Shown: positions 23,692 through 38,479 of the stretch, one piece after another
Numbering within the stretch: the stretch's first letter is position 1
How the letters are laid out: every line of letters begins with the position of its first letter
NCBI RefSeq assembly: GCF_014839805.1
Contig: NC_051129.1
Location: 10,544,920 to 10,608,919 of the forward strand
Origin: Manduca sexta
Taxonomy: Eukaryota > Arthropoda > Insecta > Lepidoptera > Sphingidae
Direction of reading: 5' to 3'
DNA: 64,000 nt
Notes under the pieces: model-generated
Database searches by the model: none
What the model saw: only the letters and a program-made list of their open reading frames with translations
Told to the model about the DNA's origin: nothing
Made by a program: the position numbers and the translations under genes

Positions 23692-26600
23692 AACTCGTTA
23701 ATTTGAATACAGAAAAATACTTTTCCCTACATTTGAAACATGCGGCTTGGAGTTCAATGTTTCAATAATAATATTGTCCACGTTTATAGTATTTCTTTTG
23801 AAATAGATTTTGCCAATACGTGGGCAGACATCCCACTACGTCTGTTCTACGTAAATAGCATGGAGACAAAAATAAACATTAATTAACTATTTCTGTAAGC
23901 CTGGATACGATTTCTCTTCGAAGACAAGAACAATCGACTCATAATTCATATCTGCCTTTATTATTGGATTGTGAGCCAAGATTTGTTGTTTAACATTAAT
24001 CCTGTGGAATTAAACGACCGGATTAAAGAGACAGACGGTTCTAGTTTTAACTTCTGGATCTCAGGATGTATGGTTCCTTGATTTTGATTTATCCATGCGC
24101 TTTCATAAAATGTTCCTTCAAATTCTAAGATACTTTATTCGGTTTAGGTTTGTTTGTATCTTAATGAACCTAATTATTAATTATATAGATAGCTGTGTAT
24201 TACTTGTATAATATAACCATAGTAGGAATATATCTCTATGTGTGTCTTAAATTGGTAAATTATAAGAATGCGAAACAGCTGATATAAATCACTTATTATA
24301 CTTTCTTAATCAATAGTAAAATACGTGTTCCATTATTAAATATATTGATTTGTTTGTGAGTGTGTGCAATAACTTTTAACGCCGCCGCATAATACATTAG
24401 TTGTAAGCTAGAAATACATTCGAATTAAGTATATCAATATCAACATGGTAAACCTATAATTGTAAACAGGAAAATAATTATATTAAGCTTATTATTTCCT
24501 AAAGTACTAGAAAATCTTAAAAGTCAAGCATAGTCGTTTATTATGGATCGCACAAAAGATCATCATTATATTATAAGTATTACGAAAATTACCTATCTAT
24601 TTGTTTCCCACTCATCAATAATCTATTACTATCGACTAATTTGGCGTAGAACGACTCCCGGTTCAAACCACTATACTGTTTTATTAGCATTTAAAAAACC
24701 GTGCGTCATTATAATATGGCACAGTGATTGATTTGTTAAAAATATATTGTACATACGGTAGGTACTAATCTTTATTCGGAACACCATCAACATTTTTGAC
24801 AATAAAGCAACGGGCAGCCTGCCAGAGCCGCAAGTAGAGATGGTTCTACTGCTACAGTATGTTGCATAAAGCATCAGCATCAAATGTTTAATACCTTTCA
24901 ATATTTTATAATGCTTGATCATTGTTATTATAACTAATACATAAATATGTATTTCGAGGTATAAACTTTAAAAGGCGGCCCGGAATGCTGTCTGACAAAA
25001 CATTAAAAGATAAATCACTAAGTAGACGTCAAAAAAAGAGATAGAGTCAATTTATTGTAAACAAAGAAGAACTCAATGTTAGAAAGAAGACGGTTAACAA
25101 ATTAATTCAAATAACGAATGAAAATAACATAACATTACGTAACTAACAAATGGTCATTTACACAAAAATGTATACATTGTGGTGTAATTTTCATTGAGTT
25201 TCAAGCAAAGTTTTCACAAGACTGTCCGCGCAGTAACATACGAGTCGATATCAACGTGTTGATGGTCCATTAATGTCACCCACCGACTGAAATAATAGTA
25301 AAAACATAAACCACTCCACAAAAATGTCACTGTCATCATCAAAATGACGCCTGGAGTGGGAATGAGTACGATAAAATGGATATTTTACGAGATCACTGGT
25401 TTGTACCGACGGCCGCCGTCGCCGAGTCGGAATCGTAATAATATCGAAACGATGATTCATATATGAAAATTCGAATTGGCGATCTCGTTTTGAATCGGGT
25501 CACGCCGATATGTAAAGAAAATGGACGAGATGTAACTGTTTATAGCAGAACGGGCAAGTGGGTCACGTGGTTCTAAGTGATCAACTTGTCTGAAGAAGCG
25601 TCTGGAAAGTAATGGGGATGGAATGGGTAAATATTTTTTTGGGCCTCTCATTGACAGAACAAAAATAATATATTAGTACCATAATTTATGATATTATGGA
25701 CATAACTGGCGCTGCTCTACCATATTCAGAAACAATTGTTTTAAATGAATTCTCATTATACGAATCATTGCATTTAGAAAGTCCTAAGTGATTGATCTTC
25801 GAATTGTGGTAACAAAAAAAATATATACTTAGACAATAAAAAAAAAACATGGTTTTGTTTTAGTTTATCTTATTGTTCTTAATTAAGAAGTTTCAACTCC
25901 CTATAAAAACAGTCTAAAGAATTTAAATATATATTATAATAAACAGTAAATACATAGCCAACCAGTAAACATATCTAAAATTTTAAACTACATTGATTGA
26001 TATTTTAAATCGCGCCACATTCTCTAAACGAATGTGTTACAAATTCCGAGTCGACACATAAATAAACAGTGTAATCCACTAAGATTTTTACTTCTATAAC
26101 TCAGTCTATTTTAGCGGTAGATAGATGTTGGCTGATAGTACTGTATCTACCTCCAAAATATCCATTACAGTCAATCATCAACACTTGCGGCGCATAACTC
26201 TCGTCCTTACGAATCAACATGTGGCACCACATAACAAAGCCCTAGTGACACCTGGTGTGCTATAATCTGACGCTTTAATTATTCAAGCGATAGGTAGAGT
26301 CAGAATTATTTGCTGTAGGTTAGCTATAATTGTACCGCTTGCTATACGATACGATTTTACCGCCATATTAGACACAAATTCTAATCCGCGATCTATATTT
26401 TTATTGCCCGTTTTAGAAATTAAACGTTCAATGTTGCACAGAAGTTTGCTTCCAATAAAACGACTCACGCTACAGGTTAAAAGTACAATAATATTTATAA
26501 TGGGCTCAAAGGGCAAACATTCTTGTCTGGGAATAGTTTCCGGTAAAAAGAGAACATAGCGCCGCCCTCGAGTTCTCAGAATTTGATAGTTTTAAAATAA

Positions 26601-28967
26601 GGGCGTTAGCCTTACGCGGCCTGAATTAGAATAGTGCGATGTTTCCTCGTTTATTTAACAGATACAGCGTTTATTGGGCCGCGATGAAATGCTTTGGTAA
26701 CGCGTTCCGTCAGAACCAACTGTGAGTGGAAACATTAAAGAACATTTATTTTACTATAACAAGTTTATTTAAACAATGTAGCTCTTTAAACTTACAAGAA
26801 GATTACATTAAAAATAATAGCCAGGAAAGATAACGTTAAATCTTGAGGTATTTGAATTTGTTTCATTATAGCCGTTTGCTATTTTACCCATAGAATATAA
26901 TTTCTTTCTCATAGCCCCAGCAACTGAGAACAAAACTAATTACTCATAACATTTCGGCCGCAAAGAAACAAAGTTATATGTAACTTTCCGAGAATCATGA
27001 GTTCAATAATATAAATCTGAACGCTGAACGTTGGTGAATGAATGTCATCCCGGGACGTTAATAAATAGTGTCCGAGTCATTAGAGGTGTATTTCGAGATT
27101 GCACATGCGTTCATTCATAATATCGCACATGTTAACTTTAAATACATCTAATTATGTGGGTAAATGTCGAGGAAATGCCGCCGATACCGTACGTTATTGA
27201 TTTTACGATCGCACACTTTGTGTCTTGTAGCATATCATTAAAATGTTCATGAATAGTGTTTTGAGTTATGTGCGATGTTACTTTTCGTTATGATCACTAC
27301 ATCATATTCGTATCAAATAGTTCTATTCGAATTGGATGTTTATTGAGTTGATGGAGATGAAATGTGAAAACTTTTAGTAGTGTTTGAATTATGTATAGAT
27401 GATGTAAATAATACGAAAATATATTCACAGTTTAAAAATCTTGTTTGAATACTCCATTTTTTTTCTTATAATTATTTATCACTTACCTATACTATGTATG
27501 GTATTTTAGTAATATTTAGGAATTTAAACTAAAATCAACTACATAAAGGTCGTTAGTCTTTGTGGGTACAGTCAATATGCTGGTGAGGTGCGATTCGCCA
27601 ACTTCATTTGACTATCACTAGCCAATCAATTAGTGGAAACTAAACCGAGGAATTCGCGTAGTTCTTTGGGTCCTTTATTGGATTTATAGTTACTTTTTTA
27701 AAAACAGGTAATTTGAAAGATGTATATTGGTGAGCCTGCTTAAAAAACCAAATAAATAAATAATAATTAGATCCGAGTTCTCTAAATTCTTTTGTCCCCG
27801 CGTATGATCACGAAAGCGAAGACCCATATATGTCACTGGCAAATTCGCTACATATTTATTATTAGTAGCAACTTTCTGCCTACACGACCCAGTATTTCCT
27901 ACCGACTGCCTACGCTAGGCTGTTTTTCACACCGCCCGCCCTGTCTACGTTACACGTGTCCATTGAACAATAGTTTCATTGCGTAACACTTAATAATATC
28001 TCTTTGCGTTAGTTTCCCCATTTAGTCGCCTCATCATTGTTAAATATTTTGCGGAATTTGTACGTTTATAAATGTAACAATAATGTAATGTGTTGGTTGA
28101 GGATTAAAAAAACTAATAATGTTGTTTGAATATTGTTTCTGTGATCAATTTAATCAAGAAATCAATATGTGGTCATTTCAATCAATCATATTATAAGACT
28201 ATTTATTGCCTAATTTCTCAGGATAACGAACGCAATACCACCACTGTATTGTAAATAACATAAACTAACATTTTGTACAAAAAATATTTATAGCAAGTCT
28301 CTGCTCAAAATACGTGCTAGAAGGTTATGAACACCAAATACAAACAATCAAACCATAATATTCCAAAAGAGACCCCAGTACAAGCGCCAGTTGAGCCTTA
28401 ATAAAGACCTATCAAAATAAAACTAATATCTTAACACCAAAATTATTTTTGAGCCACCCAAATTAGTTTTAAAACTTAGCATAAACATATTTATTCGCCT
28501 AGCAACCACCCGCCCAGCTCTAGCCACCGTAAAGGCGTTCATGAGTCAATAACTGTGATAACAACGTTACAAATGCTTGCCAATCCCTTATATTTGAAAT
28601 ATAACAGACTTATAACCGATTAGTTTCCAGAGTTTTTCATTAGCATGGATGGTTTAGCTTTGCACTTATATCAAATTGACTTTGGTTGCTTGGCAACTAC
28701 TTATAGGTCGCATTCGGACATTTTTTTGGACAAAATTCAGCAATATTTAAATCGTCATACTTGAAACAAAAAAAACGGTATTTTGATAATTTTAAACCCG
28801 TAATTAAATTAAATTTAAGTTCATATGTCCAAAACCCCATCTTCAATATAAAAAAGATATATAAGTAGAAGTTGTTCGTATTTCGCATTTTGTAATATTA
28901 CATTATGTAAAATATTTTCACCCTGCGTTCTCTCTGAATGAAGAATACCATAACATCTTGGAACTGT

Positions 28968-29150
28968 ATACTGCCCACTGCTGGGCACAGGTCTTCTCTA
29001 CTATTAAGAGAGTTTTAGGCCTTAATCCGCTACGCTAGTCTAGTGCCGGTTAGCAGACTTTGCATACCTTGAAAGTTCTTATGAAGAATTCTCAGGTAGG
29101 TAGATCTCCTTACGATGTTTTCTTTCACCGTTAAAGTAAACTATAGTAAA
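28968..29150 (-). mobile_element. Diverged SINE fragment
   Basis: This is the tail half of the roughly 325-bp SINE family: TACTGCCCACTGCTG.GCAC, then a GTCTTCTCTACTATTAAGAG block, then TCCTTACGATGTTTTCTTTC. It is more diverged than the full-length copies and lacks the tRNA-like head. Confidence 0.65.
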
Positions 29151-29194
29151 ACTCAGAACTGTAGTAAAATATATTATTAAGTCGTCACTAACGC

Positions 29195-29400
29195 ATCATA
29201 CACACACACGCACATATCATCACGCATTTATCCCCGAAGGGGTATGCAGAGGCGCAACCAGAGCACCTAATTTTGGCAAAGTGTGTTCCGTCCCATGATG
29301 TGATAGGAGCCTATCGCCATATCGGACTCAAATTCCAAACTTCGCGCTGATACTGAGCAGAGGCAGTCTAAGGCATCAGATAGACAATATTTCAGCCACA
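29195..29400. repeat. Repeat-like segment after a CA-rich run
   Basis: A CA-rich run near 29200 is followed by CCCCGAAGGGGTATGCAGAGG, then GCACCTAATTTT and CCATGATGTGATAGG blocks. I believe this belongs to a common lepidopteran dispersed repeat, but there is no second copy in the window to confirm it. Confidence 0.35.
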
Positions 29401-29584
29401 CGTTATATTTTTACAGTTAATACAACATGGAAGATGGGGTGGATGACACTTACATTTAAAAATACACAAGGTCGGTCTCGGTTGACGCAAAACTTATCGT
29501 CGGATCACACAGTTTCCAGTAGAGTTCATTTCCGCACGCGTAGTTAAAAAGATCGTATAAAAATTTAATATATTTAATTCAGTT

Positions 29585-29825
29585 TACGGTATATACGCCC
29601 GGATAGCGACCACCGTACAAGGTGTTAAAACCCGCCATAGTAGGTGACGTAAGTGCGTCCCGTTCCGGGAAGCCAACGTATATCCAGTATATCCGATTCC
29701 AACAGGCTGAAATAATTGTGACGACTGTCGAGAAGTAGGTAATCAGTCGACATTTGATTGGACCCCACTTAACTTACACACCTGATAGTAAGTTAAGTGG
29801 GGTCACTTTGCCGTGGACATGTAAA
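29585..29825 (+). repeat. Dispersed repeat carrying a perfect hairpin
   Basis: It is the same family as 48700-48895 and 13915-14125, with the blocks CGCCCGGATAGCGACCACCG, AACCCGCCATAGT, GTGCGTCCCGTTCCGGGA and CAACAGGCTGA. Its right part holds a perfect 17-bp stem, 29761-29777 pairing with 29788-29804 around a 10-nt loop. Confidence 0.55.
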
Positions 29826-30269
29826 AAAAACTTTAGCTTGCCCTAACGCGATCCGGTACCTAACAAATTGTGTTATAATGGCCCTAGCCGTACTCCATCC
29901 GAAATTGTGTCAATATCGGTTTCGTGTTTTACTCTCCTTCCTTGGGGTGTAAGTTTAAATTTCAACAAAATCTGTATAAATTTAACCATTTCAACACAAC
30001 AAGCAGATATTCAAAGTTGTATTATAACATATCAGTATAAATTCTGCGGGTATTAACGCAAAGTACCTACCTATTAACGCAAAGCAAAATAATTATGTTT
30101 ATCGTTTATCAGTCGACTCTCAAGGCTTCTTTAAATATGTAATAGAGCTTCGGGATTTCTATAAGCTTGATTCCATTCATTATAGCCATCGTCTATGAAC
30201 AAGAGTAATGAAATACGAGTATCGTATGCCCGTCTTAACAAAACAAATAGTGGTTATACTTTCAAATTA

Positions 30270-30440
30270 AGCGGTGATAACCTAGTCGGGAATAAAACAG
30301 ACTACCAAGACGAATATCCGCAGGTTCAAACCTAAGAGCACGTTCTTTTGACTTTTTCAAAGTTATGTGTGTATTCTTTGTGACATATCGCTTGCTTAAA
30401 CGGTTAAAGAAAACATCGTGAGAAAACCTGAGAAGTTTAA
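30270..30440 (+). mobile_element. Truncated tRNA-derived SINE, plus orientation
   Basis: It begins AGCGGTGATAACCTAGTCGGG, a changed A-box region. The B-box-like GGTTCAAACC, a TGTGTGTATTCTTTGTGA block and AAACATCGTGAG follow. The tail half is missing. Confidence 0.7.
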
Positions 30441-30505
30441 GTTTTTAAAGTCGGTTAAAAACGTGCTGATAGTAGTATATAGCTCATAGTAGCAGACTGG
30501 CTAAA

Positions 30506-30796
30506 ATGCCACGTCTCCCCCTTTTCTTTCCCTATGCGATTGTAATCCAGAATAATGGAGTAGTTAGAAAGGTCAGTCGGTCACCCGTTGAAAGTAAAAT
30601 GATCTTGCTTGGAACGCAGACAAACGCCAGACAAAAAGATCCAGCGGCGACTTGCCAAGTCTCAATGGCACAGCTGGACACTAGAAGACAGATTTCTTTC
30701 AAACCATTTCTCATAAAAATTAATAAGGTTTTCGAAATAAATAGCAGCGATGCAGGGGTGACATTCACAGACATTGCTGCTTGTTCTACTATATAA
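30506..30796 (+). other. Unrecognised 96-codon open frame
   Basis: This is one of the longer open frames in the long unassigned region. It has a slightly hydrophobic start, then KVSRSPVESKMILLG and a basic stretch RRQISFKPFLIKINK. I see no domain, splice context or upstream continuation, and it begins right after a SINE fragment. It may be a relic of a repeat or simply chance. I do not assign a function. Confidence 0.15.
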
Positions 30797-32247
30797 TTAG
30801 GTAATCATGAGAAATGTTTGCGCGCTTTATCATAAACAAATTTCTTGGACTGTAAATTAACATTTTTGAAATATTTTCCATTGTTAACAAAAAGTGTTTT
30901 AATTCGTCTTAGCGATCAGACATATACAAAGAATATTTAAACTATCTTTGACGTAAGTACAAAGTTTAAGAATATAAGAGATTGTGCAACAGTTTGACTG
31001 ATATAACTATTTCACTACTGACATCGCAAATTAACATGGTAGCCTACATCTATAAAAATATTACGAATAATATTGGAAATATGAAAATACGGAATTCCAA
31101 AAACGTTTGAATTTTGTTTAACATGTTTAACAAATTTGTTCTGACACTTGTCAGAGTTCTGAGGATATCGGTTACAAACCAAGACGTGAAGAGATTGAAG
31201 ACAGAAGTGTTGAAGTAAAATGATTATAATCTCAACATTTTTTACGATGTCTGACTATTATTTGGAATGTACACAAATGCCAATAAAATATATTTAATAT
31301 TAACAAGTTATGGAATAGACTCGATGAAATATAAAGAATCATAAACTGGCTTAAAAAATGCATAGAGATGTCCGCGCAGTAAGATATAACGATGCGAAAA
31401 ATAAATTCTATTTAGAGGCCGGTGCCAAAGTCTTCATTTACCTATCAAACGGAAACATAAAACTGTTAGATGGAAACCACAACATATAAATTTTAATAAA
31501 ATAACATAACATCTATTTTCAAGTTTCGTCAGGAAACCGGGTGTCGAAATGAAGAAATGATCCACAACAAACCATTACGCCCTCAGTTAAAAAAAATCTT
31601 TGTTAAATATTTTTGATATTAATACAGCATCGTGTCTGCCATATCACATCGTATGTCCTTGAAGTTTTTATATGGATGCATTAAAGGTCGGGCTATTTGG
31701 GCGTTGTAATAATTTTTATTGGATTTAGAGCTTGCTCAAGCGTAATCTCGAATCATCCATTGGTTTGGTATCGTTGTAAAAAATATTTTTTCACTATCAA
31801 AGAAGTTTAAATGTTGCACATTTTTTAATTTACTTCAAAAAAATCCCTAAACACCAGAGATGTGAAATATTAATGAATTAAATTATGAATAATTAAATTT
31901 AGTATTCGTATGATTAAGTGTCTCATAAGTTACGGTATAGGTAAATACTTTTGGAGTCCACGTTTGATCGAAATTTTCTAAATCGAATAAATGCTCTGCA
32001 ACTCTATCACCTCTACAAGATTATTATTTTTTATATTTCAGTAAGTCTTGATCTCTTTTTTTTTAAACCAGGCTATGATAAAATACAGAAATCATTTACT
32101 TAATATAAACCCAACATAAAAATCATTTAATGTAAAGTCATCTCCATGGATATTGGACGGTTTTAAGACAACCCGCAACTCCATTAATTGTAAGTTGTTT
32201 GGTTTTTTTTTTTTCAAATGGTCACCTGTAAAATTTTGGCTATGAAC

Positions 32248-33552
32248 CAGTGGCGAAGCGTCCATACAAGCCGATTCCCACCGGCTTCCCTTTTAGGTTT
32301 TCGGTGATACTAAACTAAATATTTAATAGTCAAATTTAAATTTACATCATATCAGATAACAGACAATAATTATAATAGCTTAACTTATTAATTAATGATC
32401 ACTTAATAATGACATCTATCGGCCAGTAGCCCGTTGTTTATTAAATTGAATCGATACCGATTACTTATTTTAAATAACATTAGATGGCGCACCTTGTATT
32501 TAGTTCCCCAGAAATTCCGTTACCAAAGTGAAATAGTGACGCCACAGGCGCAAGGTAACCCGCTGTCAAGCGGCTTAATGTCGTAGTATGTTTTTTAATA
32601 TAGATGGCAGCACTTTCTATGACTTTCTATGCCAGTGTTTGTCGAAATCACGCGGAAGATATGGGCAAAGGTAAGCCGAGCTAGTTCGACTTCACGTTAA
32701 CCGACTTTGTACAATTGTCGCTTTTTTACGTCCTTCTAACGTCATAATTTATTATGCTACTAAGTTGCGGTGTTTGTAAATTGTCATATTCATTTTATTT
32801 TTTGATAGTTCTGTGATATTTAGTTACCAGCGCTTTGCTTATTTAGAAACTACAAATAAAAGTGTATTATAATGGAAATAACTAACTACTTTGTGATCAG
32901 TTAATGTCTACCTTTACGTAAGTATATTATTAGTATATGATTTCACATAATAGTATTTAGATGGTTAAATATTTGAAGTACTTAGATCTGAAAGTTTTTG
33001 ATTTCAGACACAAAATGTTTGTTAGAAGAAAATAAATATTATATTTTACGAAATTTAAAATATCACCACGATACAAGCAAAAATTAACGAATAACCTTTC
33101 TTGATTATTTAAATTGATAATTATATAAGTTTATCATGTAGGTGCATTTAAACTGTTGGTCTGTTTGGCGATTGTGATACCTATTTCTATAAGGAGAAAT
33201 TACATTTACTTACAGTTTATTTTGAAAATAAATAGATAATCATAGGTAAGTAGTGTGGTTATAATTTGAATACTTACTTTTGTTTGCTATTTTAACAAAT
33301 TAATACGTAAGTACTTATATTTGTGATTAATGGAAGGAGAATTATCTACCTTTATTGTTCGATTTTATGGATGTTTCAATTATTTACGCATAATAGGTAA
33401 TTTTGTAGGCATGTCAATGTTTGTCGATTTCGATTCAAGACTAATTCGTTGTTTTCGTTTTTGTTTTCCAATAAATCGCCCCCAATATCTTAACTGACGC
33501 CAATTTTTTTTACACCGGGTTACCTTTTGAAAAATTTCACCCTTCGCCACTG
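32248..33552. mobile_element. Non-autonomous hAT-type element, 1305 bp
   Basis: The left end is CAGTGGCGAAGCGT and the right end, reverse-complemented, is CAGTGGCGAAGGGT, so the terminal inverted repeats are about 11-14 bp. It is flanked on both sides by an exact 8-bp direct repeat, CTATGAAC (32240-32247 and 33553-33560). From family knowledge, 8-bp target duplications and CAGTGG-type ends fit the hAT superfamily. The interior has no transposase frame that I can see. Confidence 0.8.
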
Positions 33553-36500
33553 CTATGAACTGCTAATATAAATAAGGCCCTTAAAAAAATAATGCTTGCT
33601 TAAAAAGTAGAAAATCGAGTTAATCTTAGCGTAGGCGGTTGACAAATTATCAAACATCACTCACAATTAAAACAGTAGCCGATAACACTTATAGCATTAG
33701 CCGACGAATCCAATCGCTCGATACGCATTCTCTAAAGTACAGAAATCACCAAAAATATCCGAACTATTTATAACATTGCATGAAGCAAAGTTTGCGTCAT
33801 TTCAGTTTCCGTTGCAGACATGCCAAAAGTGCCGAAACGGGGAGCGTAGAACACAACGGCAGAGTGCGATAGTAAATCAGAAAAGTATAATAGTTATTAA
33901 TAATTATCATTTGCTATAAAAGCGTCTTAAAAGATACCTATTCATTAAGTTACAATCTGGCGAAAAATAGCGCTAGTGGCTGAAGGTCAATCTGAACCAC
34001 TGCAAGATCCACGTTACCATTAAAAATAATATCACTGTTCTAAATAACAAATAAAACATATATATTTTAAAATAAAGAATATAATTTTTAAAACGCTCAA
34101 TTACCTACTAAAAAACGTTAACACTATATTTACAGCACGAAACACCAAGGTACAGTCGAGACAAACGCCAGCCACCATAACATCTCACACGTTCAATGAC
34201 TCCTTAAATTCCAAAGGAAAAATATATCAGAAAGATTTGTAGGCGGCGTGGGCAGTGACGCCGCCCGCCAACGAGCCATTTCAATTACGTCGCTATAGAC
34301 AGCTAGGAAAACATTTTTTTACTTTTCTATAAATGTCCCACTGATGGGCAAAGGTCTTCATGCCTTTGGAAGCTAATTCCAACAGAACCCACTATATAAG
34401 TCTAAAGAAGGTTCATATATCCTCTAAAGTCTGTTTTGTAAACCAGCAGGCGAGCTTGGTCTTTTGCTAGATAAGATAATTAGGGTTCCTTAGATATTAG
34501 TGGGACACTCAGGAAGTATTTAAATAAAAATACAATAATGTAACTTTATCATTTTTTATATTAATTTATAACATGCTTCCATCGGTAGATTACTGGTATT
34601 AAAATCTGTCCATGCCTAAATTATTGGAAGATTTAGAACATGATGATTCAAGTTATGGCTATAACTACTGATAGTATGTTCATTGAGTTATATATTAGCT
34701 TGTAAGTAGGAATAGAAATAACAATATTTTTATTATGAAGGTTATTTACTTTATGCATATACATACTTTCCTCCGTATTTTTTTTATTTTCTTTTTTTTC
34801 TTTTCGATTTTCAGCTTAGGTACAAGCTAGCGTAGAGGTAGATATACTGTTATGCTGTTTGTCTGTTTGTTTTTGTCTTTACAACAATACAGCATATTGT
34901 TATTTACTATCAAAATTGTTGTTCTCAATTTAAAAATAAACTACTACAACCGAATAGCCCACAAAAAGAATTTATTTTTCTACATTTTGCCACGCTTCGA
35001 GGAATTCTTTGTGTAAACAATGAAAGTGCGATCTAGGATTTAATGGATTTACGTCATAATTCTTTAGTAGTTGTTGCAATGTAGGCGGACCGTAATGTTA
35101 TGATCTTTCATCGGTGTGCCAAACAAATGTTCAGAGATCGAATCAATTAAGAGAGCTTATTCTGTCATTGATTTACTGAATTTGCACGCTATTGATTAAT
35201 GCAAAACTCTAAAATTCTGGGTATTCGGACATTTGCGTGATTTACAAGTCGTGTGTAGCATTAGATTCGTTGAAATTTATTTCGATTTCATAACCTCTTT
35301 TCTTACTCGTTTCGCAACACGCAGATACAGTTTGTTTACATGTTTTAACTTCTTATGAAACTAATATTTTTAAAATATGGTTCAAATAAATACATTTAAA
35401 TGTTCCACTTAAAAGATTTATCTTTAATGTTATGTTTCCCAGTCTACGGTTTAACCCAATTCATTAGATTTGGCACAAGTATAAAAATGTTAGCTCTAAA
35501 TTGTTTTCATATTGAATGGAATAATATTTAACATTAATAATCATTTATAACCACTAAAAATATTAGCAGTTGAAAGATTTTTTGTAGCGTCTACTAAATT
35601 ACACATATTCCTTCAGATTCGAAAACTTTGAAGTTTGTTAAGAATTTGTTCGTGAGTCACTTTAATCGGACGCCGTTTGGAATTTTGTGTCATAAATCAA
35701 GTCAGTATTTTTAATTTATATAACGTCATTCACACACACTTTTAGGAATTCGTAGTGTGCGCAAAAGTGAGTTTATATATTTCTGGTCGGGCGTTCAAAA
35801 CCTACGCTTTACTTCGTATCTGTTGATTATTTGGAGATCAACCTTGTACTATTTTAATTCTCGATCAGGCAGACAGTGTAAAAATAAAATTTAAAATGTA
35901 CGAATAAAACAGTCAAATTGAGCACACCTGGATCTGTAGCGGTGTTGGAAAGACGCCAGTTTGATAACGTCCGAACTACAACGAATACATTATCTTATAT
36001 GAATAATAAAAGCTATTTTATTTATGGAAAGAATCATTTATCACCATTGAAACGATCTCTCGGTCACCCGCGCGTAATATTTTGATGACAGATCTAGAGT
36101 CGGTTTACCGCGCTTGTGTATTACCCAGTTGAGGAACGAGCTTCGCCACGGTACGAGACGAACATCTGGTTTGCTCGAACATGTTTATCTAATACCCACA
36201 CGCAATGCAGTAGGTTATGTCGAATGCTTCATTATTATTAGAGGCTAATAGAAACAGACTTCACACGGCGGTTGCCAATAAAAAAAACTTGCTATTTCCT
36301 GTTTCAAAATCACGTTACCCACAATTTCAAATATTCCGCTTTGATCCTATTCTTGTATTCAATGTGGTGAAAAATGCATAATCTCTGTACGTTACAATTG
36401 CCAGCTACTACATCTCGTTGAAATTCTTCAAATTGTCCGCCATTGCCAACGACTGTTTTGCACGAAAAACAAACTCGATCCATTTATATTATATTTTAAA

Positions 36501-38479
36501 CACTGTAACACTTTTCTTTCGATATTCTGAAGACGTATGGCATCATTAATCGAAATAAATAGGTCGTGAAGCGTCATGAAAGTCGATGTTAATCTTTATA
36601 ATGCCAGAGGACATCCGTTTCACGCGAGACATATTGTTTTGGCGGTCCATTCAAACAATATATTTGTTTTTGTTTCTTTTAATTAGGTTAAAGATTAAGT
36701 ATTATACATTTGCAAGGTATTTACAAAGATTTCTTGTACGTTTTGTCATCGAAACTGACCTAATACAATTATAATACGCTTATGTCATAAGTTGGCACTA
36801 ACGTACGAACGAAATTGTTGATGCTTTCTCTATTATTGGTCCATAGGTAATACGTGGAAAAATAAATTAATAACCTTTTAATTTTAAAAATAAGCAAAAT
36901 AAGTTAAATAAAACTGATGATATAATACTACCACGGGTTTATTGGCAACGGTAAGTAATAATGAATTTAAAGCTGAATGATATTTTTCCTGACTTTGGTC
37001 TACTATTAGGTAAATATTACCAGAAAACTAAAAGTCATTGTATTAATGCAACTAAATAATTTCAATTAAACTTAACATAGCAATCGTGCAGGAAGCGTTA
37101 AAATCCACATAGCAACTGCGCGTCAATTGCCAGATGAAAAAACTAGACTGCAGACTGGAAAGTGCTAAAAAGATATCCATGAGCATCTAGAAAATTCCAT
37201 AACGTTAAACAAGTCGGCTGCGAGTCGGCCTTCGGTTTCCATACCCGACTGGCTCCCACCGATGTATTTAAACAAACATGAATTTTGTTTACATTCTCCA
37301 TGAAATGATATACAAAACTCTATATTTAGAATGCAAGATTGCCGCGAACTATTTCGCAATGTGTTGCTTTAGATTTTTTACAGAATTCTGTTGCTGTTCG
37401 TTTGCTGCATATGTTTTCTTAATGATATCCGTCAGTATGATTAGAAATTTCCATTTAACTATGTCATAATAACTATCACCTCCTGCAATCAATAAACGAA
37501 AATGAATAAAATATCGCTTAATTTTCAGATATTGTTTCAGTAGAAGAGAAAAGAAGATTCCGAAGAAACAAAATGAATTGGAGAAAAGAAGCGAAAGTTC
37601 TGCATAAAATTGTCTTTTTCCGCTTTGCTGCTGATAATTATAAACATGTCAACAGCAAAGTGAAAAGGTCTCCTTTATGAGAACTTGCACCGAAGCATCG
37701 AGGCGCTGGCACCACGAACAAAGAATCAAAGAAACGCAAAAGAAGAACATGACATTTTTTTTTTATTTTCCTTTTTATTGTACAATATTACGCTTGGTGA
37801 TTTTTTTAAAACAATAAATTTTGTGTATGTGCATATGTTGCATGGCATTTGACTATAATAAAGTAGGAAAAGTATAAAAAACATCATCGATAACTGCAAT
37901 TTCAAATGGTCATAATAAGATTTCAATATATCAAATCCTTAACCGACAGTTGCCAATGAGATTCCAGTGTAAAAATATAAAAGGAACTGAATGGTAAGCG
38001 CCTTCTATCTCGGTCTCAGAACGGCTCGCGTATTGTGCTATATCCGAGAATAATTTACGACGTTACTCCCGCCCAGGGATAAATTAAACGAGATAATTTA
38101 TACTAGAAATGTGCTTTTAATTAGCGTGCTGTACTCTCCAGTGCCGACTGACGTACTTGTTCCAAATATAATTATTAAGAATATTCCACAAAACTATACT
38201 GTATATTTCGGTACCGCCAGATAGCTAACAAACTTAGAAACATATAAACAAACTAAACTTATGTGAAAATATATTAATTATTCACGTTATATCACATGTC
38301 TAACTCGTTCATATTCATGTTAGAATAGACTCACTGAAAAAGAGTAATGTGCTGAGTATCCGAAAACTATAAGCAGAACGTGAAATCTTCTCTGTTTGAA
38401 ATTGCGCAATAAATGAATGTAAACTTCAAGATGTTTACACAGAATAAGTTGGATGGATAAGACAGCTATTTACTACCTA

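Noticed and set aside
25251..25651. Two adjacent minus-strand open frames and a short plus-strand frame at 25464 as a possible gene
   Set aside because: No domain, no consistent splice sites joining them, and codon use like the flanks.
30506..30796. Gustatory receptor fragment
   Set aside because: The end of the frame is not hydrophobic enough for a seventh membrane helix and the family's terminal motif is absent.
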